This document shows positions 57,026-64,000 of a stretch of DNA of 64,000 nt, in pieces (position 1 is the first letter of the stretch; each line of letters starts with the position of its first letter). The stretch is from positions 4,791,563 through 4,855,562 of the forward strand of contig JAJEKV010000014.1 of assembly GCA_021234155.1 (NCBI GenBank), read 5' to 3'. The stretch is from Isoetes taiwanensis. Taxonomy: Eukaryota > Streptophyta > Lycopodiopsida > Isoetales > Isoetaceae. The position numbers and the translations under genes were made by a program. The notes under the pieces are model-generated. The model was given only the letters and a program-made list of their open reading frames with translations. It did not search any database and was not told the origin of the DNA.

Positions 57026-60000
57026 GACAATTCTAGACAGGCCGATTCTAGACAATTTTGGGCTTCAGAGACTCTTTAGATCTGTTGGGGTTCAATCAGC
57101 CGTTTCATCGTTTCCAACTAGCTTTGTCAGCATTATAGTACGAGGTCTTTGGTACGACTGTTCACACACAGATATGCAGGGAAAATGCAACATGTATTTT
57201 ATAAGTTAAGAATGGTTGTTTTTATGAAAGGGCAAATGCCAACATGATTCTCAAGCTTGTGTTGCAGGTGATTAATTGCTGAGGGCGCTTGGTCGATGCA
57301 TGTTTTTATGCATGAAGAACCACAAACAGGCTGTGCTTGTTGATGCTCTGCGACTTCATTTTGAGACAAACCCAAAGCTTGCATTTTTTCGTTACCCCAT
57401 TTTACTCTAGGTATTAATTTTCCTAATCTTGCCAGATATGGCGTGTAGAGCAAGCCGCAGCTCATTCCCATAAATGAAGATTTACTTTGCAGGTTGTTTT
57501 TGGAGATGGAAGTGCGTTTTTTAAAGCAAACAATTAAAGTTCAGATGCCCTTTTTTTTCTCTCGTTTCGCAAGAAAGCCAATTTGCATCCCTTTGACTAT
57601 CTACATGGTTGTTACAGTTGCAAGAGGTATTTGGAGAGAAGCTGTCAGCATTTGATAATGTGAGTACATTTGACACTCTATTTTAGTGCTTGTTCCTATA
57701 TTTAAAAAGAAAAACAAAGTGTAGTGCAATGTACTTATGGTAAAATCGTCTGAAAAGACATTTGTCTAGGTGGTTTGTCTCATCAATAAAAAGCCTCTCA
57801 GAGCAATTGTATTGACCATGATTTCTCTCAAGCCTTTTTGTGTAAGTTGAACCGGTTTGCCACCGCTAGCGTTTACGCCACGCTTGTGCTTTGATTGTTT
57901 CTTTGCTGTCATCAGCGTCCGTATAGTTCACGACGTGCGAATGTAGCTAGAGAGATATAGAAATTTGTAGATTGATGACTTAGCAAGAAGTTTCTAGAAT
58001 TTGTTTAGCCTCTTTGTTGCTCATTCTTGCAAAATGCTAAGAAATCTTTTTGAAATTTTCTAGTTGTACACCAAATGTAATTGACTATCACGTTCTAGTG
58101 GAAAGCATGGAGTGCATGCAGTTCGGTGAGCTCTAGATCTTGGATCTTTTGGAAATTTACATCTATAAATTAGCTGTGTAGACATTTCATTCTGTTTTTT
58201 CAATCTTTTGCTCATCTGGAAAGATATTAGTTGCTAACCTAAGTGGTTGTAACCAGAGGCTACAACCAGGAGCAAAACTCGCGATTTAAAATGGTAAGCT
58301 GATAGTGCTGGAGCGACAGGTAGAATTTTTGGAAGCACAATGTAGCATGGCAATATTTGGAAATTGCTAACAAGCCAAAACCCAACAATCGTGTATTAAT
58401 ATCGGTACTGTATTTGGTTATGGAACTCTATTGCATTATCTTACCGGCACAAAAGATTGATGCATGCACTACGTAGACTCTTTCTAAAAGCTATCAATTT
58501 CTTGCAGGGTTTTGATACTAGCTCGAGAAGAAGTATGTAAACACATTAAGGCTTCGCTGGTGTGGGAAAGCTAAGGTCAATAATACTTCCAGTTCTTTTT
58601 GTTGAGTTAAGTTAGTTAGAGGTTCGGTTTAGCTTTACATCAATCCCCCTCAGCATTGGAAACTTCATATTTTGGACATGTTTTTGCATATCGGTCAAAA
58701 TTTCTGTGAAGTTGCTATAGATCTGAAGATTTTCTTTGCATGATCTTCTATGCATATATATATCAATAATTCAGCAATCTTTCTTCTTTAATTTCCTGTT
58801 TCTTTTACCATCTTTATATTTTTTACATTCCTGTTTGCCAAGCGTGACCCCATTTGCTATTGTTGCAGAAGCTTAGTTTACTGCATGTAGACATGTTTAA
58901 TATTGATATAACACGTGGGAAACCGACTCCATTTTCCAATCTCTGCCCATCAGGTACAGCACGGCCTTGCAACAATAAAGCTAAGAATTGCTCATTTTTG
59001 TTTGATACATACGTTCATCATATTATGCAGTCGTGATCTACAGAGGAGAAATCTCTTTAAGACGAGAGTTTCCATAAATATAACTACCTGCTCAGCTTGC
59101 ATAAAGATGGCAACAAAACTGCCATTTCCACGTAAAGAACTGCAATAGATTTCTTAAGCACTACATAGTCTAGCATGTCCTTGGTTTGGAATTTGGCTCA
59201 ATTTTCTTGCTTCTGCAATTTCTTGATGAATGGGTGGGTATGTTTCTCATGCTAGATTTCATGGGCTCATGAAAAGAAACATTATTCAAAAAGTAATACA
59301 TCATTGCCATATTTAATGACCGATATAATTAGAATTTCCTCTAAGATGCCACATTTCAAGCAAAGCATGCATAGTTAGGCCCAGATACACACTATCTCAA
59401 CTTTTTTTTGCAGCTTACTGCTGTGTGGCAAACACAATTTTTTGTATGTATTCGTCTATCTTAAAGTCAGGCAGGCACATTTGAGACGTTCTAGCATGCA
59501 TTACAATATGTTTGAAAGCAGTCATGCCTTTGTTTGTAGGGCTTTTATAACTCTTTCTCAAGCAGTTTGCCAGCATTTATAGCTGGGAACAATCACCATC
59601 AAAACTAGAACAACGTCTAGATTTGCATTCTTATCTTTTCCTGTTTCCAAGAAACTTGGAGTAAAATCTGTACTGTTATTCTCCATGATTGACCACAGGG
59701 GATGGAGTTTGTGGTGATGTCTTAAAGACACATCCTGTGACACGGCCAAAAAGTCTAATATTGAATTCTGTTGTATAGAAGCTAAAGCTCAGCTCATCAA
59801 ATGCCATTCATCGTATTTGTTCTTTGAGAAAAATTCATGTCAATAGGCTTATTGCAGTTCAAAATACAAATGCAAATTTTTTAAAAGCTATTTTTGCTCT
59901 TTAAATTATAATTTTATGTTTATTTGTCATTTGCAACTCAATCGTGTTATAACATGGAAACCGGGGATATCATTCGGGCTACGAAATGGAAGATGGGGTG

Positions 60001-60118
60001 CCAATTCCTTTCAACAGGGCACCCCCGGTTATCATGTTATGGCTGCCTGAGACTTGGTCGCAGACTTTGGGAAAGAAGATCCATTCTCTATCAAATGCCG
60101 TCGCAAAGAGATAAGATG
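57026..60118. other. Intron-like DNA with weak exon candidates
   Basis: Possible exons: MKNHKQAVLVDALRLHFETN to 57409; VVFGDGSAFFKANN after CTTTGCAG at 57491; LQEVFGEKLSAFDN at 57619-57660. Each is flanked by plausible splice sites, but the frames between them do not join cleanly and I know no matching family. An open frame at 59924-60127 is also unassigned. Confidence 0.35.
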
Positions 60119-60250
60119 TCAAAGTAAGTAGTTTTGGGCACACTCATTCTAGTTTCTATAAAAACTAGTGTATTGGACCACATATCAAAGTAAGTAGTTG
60201 TGGGCACACTCATTCTAGTTTCTATAAAAACTATTGTATTGGACCACATA
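60119..60250. repeat. Tandem duplication, 66-bp units
   Basis: TCAAAGTAAGTAGTT(T/G)TGGG through TTGGACCACATA is present twice head to tail (60119-60184, 60185-60250) with two differences. Confidence 0.95.
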
Positions 60251-60629
60251 ACGCCAATAATAGAAATTGCCGCCTAGGCATTATCTTCGCACTGCAAGTT
60301 CGTTCCTTTAAATTCCCAAACTCAATGGGCAGATCACCACCACATAGGCCAATGCCGATGTTCATGCATTATAAATAACGTCTTTACACCTCTTTTGCCA
60401 AGGGATGAAGTTGCTACACGTCTCGAACTTATGTGTGCATTTTAACAAAGAAATGCTTTTTCCAACTTACAGTTCAATGACCCCAGAGACTGCATAACAT
60501 GCATGTTGTTAAAAACATGAGAAATGTTAGTAAATCACAACTTCTAGAGACGCTATTGGAAATTTCAGTTCGTCCACTGATTCACTATATTGGCAAATTT
60601 CAGTTCGTCCATTTGCAAGCTTATTTTTG

Positions 60630-60720
60630 GGTTGCCCCTAGGGGGGCAAACCTTTGTTTATGTGGGTATGTGGGCATATCAAGTATATCTTAAGATATGC
60701 CTAGCATATCTTGGTGATCG
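60630..60720. repeat. Promoter-proximal repeat E, copy 1
   Basis: GGTTGCCCCTAGGGGGGCAA then TTTATGTGGGTATGTGGGCA and several TATATC/GATATG words. A related copy lies at 61618-61700. Each lies a few hundred bases before an exon. Confidence 0.5.
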
Positions 60721-60866
60721 CCCGCAAACCCAAAGCCGGGCCGCCAGAAACTCTCGGTCATCCAAAATTTCATTTCTTCGTAGGCGTGGCTATGGCGCAG
60801 CTCGACCCTTCTTCTTCTTCCAAGCATTTTCCTCTGGCTTCCAAGAGCATGGCAGTTATTTACCAC

Positions 60867-61339
60867 CTGCTTTGAGTTTGGATGTACAAACAGCAAATGC
60901 TGTAAATGATTGTGCTATGGTACTTGATGAAAATACAGAGCTTCAAGATGAAGTTCCAGAGGAGGTCTTGGCAGTGGACCAACCCAAAAAGGAAATGGAG
61001 GAGTCCGTTGACATTCCTGTTGTAATATCAGGTGTAGCTGAAAGATCTTTTGGTGAATGTGCTGGATTAGATGTCTTCCCTGAAAATGAAGAATTTAACT
61101 GCTTGGATATGGGGCCAGTGGCATTTGAGATGTGCACACCCACGATAAAGAGCGATCCAGATGCTGAATCAAGCGACGACTTGCCAAACATATGTAGTGA
61201 GCATCAAATGTTTACAATAATATTTATTTTTTAAGTATTCTTGGTTCAAAATTGCAATGACATTTCTTTGTTTGTTTAGGCACACTAAGCAGCCCCAAAA
61301 GCTGCGCAAATGCAAAAATGCCATTCGTGGAACATACAG
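60867..61339 (+). CDS. Two exons of an unrecognised acidic protein
   Basis: Exon 60867-61196 reads SYLPPALSLDVQTANAVNDC onward through an Asp/Glu-rich stretch (DENTELQDEVPEEVLAVDQP) to SDPDAESSDDLPNIC and a GTGAGC donor. It joins in frame, across an intron with a GTTTAG acceptor, to 61280-61339 (STLSSPKSCANAKMPFVEHT, donor GTGCAT). The shared serine codon at the junction supports real splicing. The start is unsure: the frame is open further upstream to 60590, but that part includes repeat E. No domain seen; the composition suggests a disordered nuclear protein segment. No later exon was found before spatacsin. Confidence 0.45.
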
Positions 61340-61617
61340 GTGCATCTGTCATTCTTAGTAGTAAGGATGTATTAGAAATACAGTGCATGCATATGTTAGC
61401 CCCGATAAAAAAAACTAAAACACCAACGAAATCATCATTCTTGCTTCTCGTCTTTCGATATGTTCAACGTTTAAATGGAACCAATGGATTGTGTTTCTTT
61501 TTCCTATTTGCAACATTCAATTTGTGAGTTATTAGCGTATTTGAATGCCTTGCCTTATGAATTATGAATTGGGCATGGAAATAGCATTCCACTGATATGT
61601 TTGAGTCCAGTTTTTTA

Positions 61618-61700
61618 GGTTGCCCCTAAGGGGAAAACCCTCATCCATGTGGGTTTGTGGCATATTCTAAGTATATGTCAGTATATGCTCGAAAACATGA
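61618..61700. repeat. Promoter-proximal repeat E, copy 2
   Basis: GGTTGCCCCTAAGGGGAAAA then CATGTGGGTTTGTGGCATAT and AGTATATGTCAGTATATG, about 200 bases before the spatacsin ATG. Confidence 0.5.
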
Positions 61701-61765
61701 CTTTGTGATTTAAGCCATTTCACTCTCGGGTCACGGAGGGCAACCCTCCTTGCGCAGCACTTTGG

Positions 61766-61822
61766 TTTTTTTTTTTTCACTCAATGGTATTCTAGCCTAA
61801 CCTGAACTCCTGGCCTTCTAAA
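61766..61822 (-). mobile_element. Short retroposon end near the spatacsin start
   Basis: Same sequence as 56983-57025 behind a 12-T run, ending about 75 bases before the ATG at 61896. It probably lies in the promoter or 5' UTR. Confidence 0.65.
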
Positions 61823-61895
61823 AAGAAAACAAAAAAGAAACCTCAAGCTGGACCATATACTACGGGAGAGGACGACGAAGAAAAGCAGCGCAGGC

Positions 61896-63996
61896 ATGGA
61901 GGCGCACAAGGAAGAGGGGGATTTGCCCCTGCTTCGCCTTGAGAGCTGGGAACGTATTCCCGATTCGCATTTTTCCCAATTCGATTCAGCCTCTTTGTCT
62001 TGTTCTGGGCGAAGACTGGCAATCCACTCTCATTCTGGTGATTTGGCCTTTTTTCCTTTACGAAATTCCGATGCTTCTTCTTTATCTTCTTCTTCCTTCT
62101 CTACCTCTTCCTTATCTTCTGGGCGCATGAATTCCTCGCCCCCCCATATTTCTGCATGTGATCCACCATCGGAAAGCTCTTTTTGCCATCCAATTATATC
62201 CCAAATTGATTGTTTTACTTGGGGTTGTCAAGATGATGCGTACGGTGTTGATGGCATATCTGGCCCATTTGAAGATTTACTCTTTACCAGTGGACAAATT
62301 GGTCTCTGCATTTTTGGATTTGTATGGAAGGCCGATACCACCAATGGCAGGTCATTGCACGCAGACAGTGCTGGAAGAGGCGAAAATGCAATGCAAAATG
62401 ACAATCTTCTTCATGCCGAGGATAAAACCATATTCAAGCAAAAAGGGAACGTTTCATGCTCTATCTTGAATACGGAATTGGAATCGGGATCTAAAAGTTT
62501 GAAGCTTAGATTTCCTACGTTTCAATCATGTCCTATTGCCGACGTGGTACTCTTTAGCATCCCATACGACTCCCCTTCCTTTCTACGTTTAGTCATGTTT
62601 TACAAGAGTAAACTTTCTGACAAAGGCCCTGCTTCAGCTCAAGAAGAATTGGAAGGTTCTCAGATAGAAATGAAGAGTAAAACTTCAGATTGCAAAATTA
62701 CTAAACTGCTTTCATGTTCTTCCCACAACTTAGTAGCTGTCATGCTTCAGGAAACCGACAGTGCAACCAATTGGAACAATGAGATAGTTGTAGTTGCCTC
62801 AATACACCAGTGGGGATTGGTATGGTCATCATTTTTTATTCTGACCGACTCCACCTCTAATAGGTCTCACAATCCATGGGTGGATATAGCCCTAGCAGGT
62901 GATAAGCTATTTGGTCTCAAAGAAGATGGCACAATAATTGTCTGGGGAGCCATCACTATGGAACTTGTTGTCAAAATTGACGTGATGCTGCACAGTCAGA
63001 TTCAGCTGACTGAAGACAAACTTAAAGATGAATGTTCTACAGTAGACCATTATGATGAGCCTGTTGAAAGACAATTATTTTTGAGATTCGATCGAATGGC
63101 CATTTCAGAGGATTGTTTGTTGTTAGCAGTTAGTACTTTGAAAGGAGAAGTATATCTCGTGCATGTAGATGAGCTCTTTAGTAGGACAAATCATGTTTTA
63201 GAATCTGTATACAATTCACAAGATCTACAGGTCTCATCAATATGGGAGCTGGCAGGTTTGGACGTTGGCAAAGTGTCGCCTTACAACTCCCTGCCTAATC
63301 GTTACTGGCTATCAAGCTTGAACAAGGCTGAGATTAATCCCGATGATGAATACACAAAGAAGCATTCCAACCTGGGGAATCCCAAATGGCGTCTTGGTGG
63401 TTCCCAACAAAGCCATCAATATTCAGATAGTGGGTTCTCTACGAATACAACACAATTTATGGATCACAAGTCCAGTTTGCTATCTACAGAAACAAGTAAA
63501 CCATTTCGAAGAGTGATGTTGCCTTATGAACGAGTGGGCCATGTAGAGCTAATGGCAATAAATTCTTACTGCATCACTGAAGTGGTTCCTGACTTGGAAA
63601 ATTCAGGACATTTCACAGTAGTGCAGAATCTGTTGAGAGTTTGCCATGGCTCTTCCATGGAGCCTCAAAATGCAGCACAATGGTGTACACCAAAACATAG
63701 GAAATTCACAGGCAATGCCATTTCTTTTTGCTTTCAAGGGCTCCTCTACTTGGTCTCTCCAGATGGGTTGCACGTTGTTCTGCCTCCTTTAACTGCCCCA
63801 GGTAGGAATGTAGCAAAGAATACGTCTCGAGGCCTTTGGTGGCTAATGGATGGAAGTTCAGTCTTGTACGCATTTGAAAACCACTCGCACGATAGGATCA
63901 TTAGATCTCCATCACAGCAATGGGAGATTTCAATCTTAGACAGGGCTTTAGTCTATGACGGATTGTGGGAGGCCGAACACCTGTGTTTGCAGAATG
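61896..63996 (+). CDS. Plant spatacsin homologue, first exon (partial gene)
   Basis: An uninterrupted 700-codon frame from ATG 61896 to a GTAA donor at the window edge. It begins MEAHKEEGDLPLLRLESWER and includes a serine-rich loop near residues 67-82. Conserved blocks are IDCFTWGCQDDAYG with FEDLLFTSGQIGLCIF (about residues 110-140), KLFGLKEDGTIIVWGA (about 340) and, near the end, FQGLLYLVSPDGLHVVLPPL. These match the N-terminal, beta-propeller-like part of plant spatacsin (family of human SPG11/KIAA1840), where it precedes a large helical region and the C-terminal spatacsin domain. The human protein works with spastizin and AP-5 in lysosome reformation; the plant role is less known. The plant proteins exceed 2,000 residues, so about a third is here. 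Start chosen as the first ATG, close to the conserved LQRW/LESW opening. Confidence 0.82.
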
Positions 63997-64000
63997 GTAA

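Overview
The window is nuclear DNA of a land plant. The evidence is a first exon of plant spatacsin, the end of a plant HINT protein, and fragments of a DUF248 (PMT-type) methyltransferase, an ASR3-like trihelix protein and a PLS-type pentatricopeptide protein, together with plant-type LINEs, a PIF/Harbinger transposase and a chromodomain Ty3/gypsy retrotransposon. Long intron-like stretches and the share of decayed transposons suggest a large genome. I suspect a non-flowering plant such as a fern, but nothing here fixes the lineage.

Layout. 0-4.5 kb: copy A of a dispersed ~1.9 kb repeat (family R) with a conserved TATA box and mini-exon, a 5'-truncated LINE (family A), and an almost perfect 24-nt-arm hairpin. 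5-15 kb: two related GGCCGTCC palindrome blocks, each followed by exon-like DNA. The first stretch ends in the last two exons of a HINT protein; the second contains three in-frame exons of an unrecognised gene, and another LINE-A lies between. 15-24.6 kb: mostly unrecognised DNA with a long TA microsatellite, R copy B, two purine-rich blocks and a foldback MITE. 24.8-33 kb: a broken Harbinger transposase, a tandem duplication, LINE-A, a methyltransferase exon between direct repeats, a frameshifted trihelix gene and LINE-B with a target-site duplication. 33-40 kb: sparse DNA, a PPR relic, R copy C and a LINE-A stub.

40,628-53,784 is a complete minus-strand chromovirus flanked by the 5-bp duplication TTAAG. 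It has two LTRs, a tRNA-iMet-type primer site, a polypurine tract, and gag, protease, RT, RNase H, integrase and chromodomain. Its ~4.8 kb between the primer site and gag is unusual: two related modules each carry a pair of stem-loops, the same CTATAAATAG box and a gene-like stretch I cannot name.

The two LTRs share a 223-bp identical block, yet nearly all their other differences sit at CAG/CTG sites, and those trinucleotides are strongly depleted inside the element. This looks like systematic read or consensus error at CHG-methylated sites, so many frameshifts in the element may not be real.

54-64 kb: LINE-B copy 2, short tandem duplications, exons of an unrecognised acidic protein, and the first exon of spatacsin, which runs to a splice donor at the last bases of the window. 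That exon is the best-supported intact host coding sequence here. Most of the rest is transposon or relic, so there is no gene cluster with a shared pathway.
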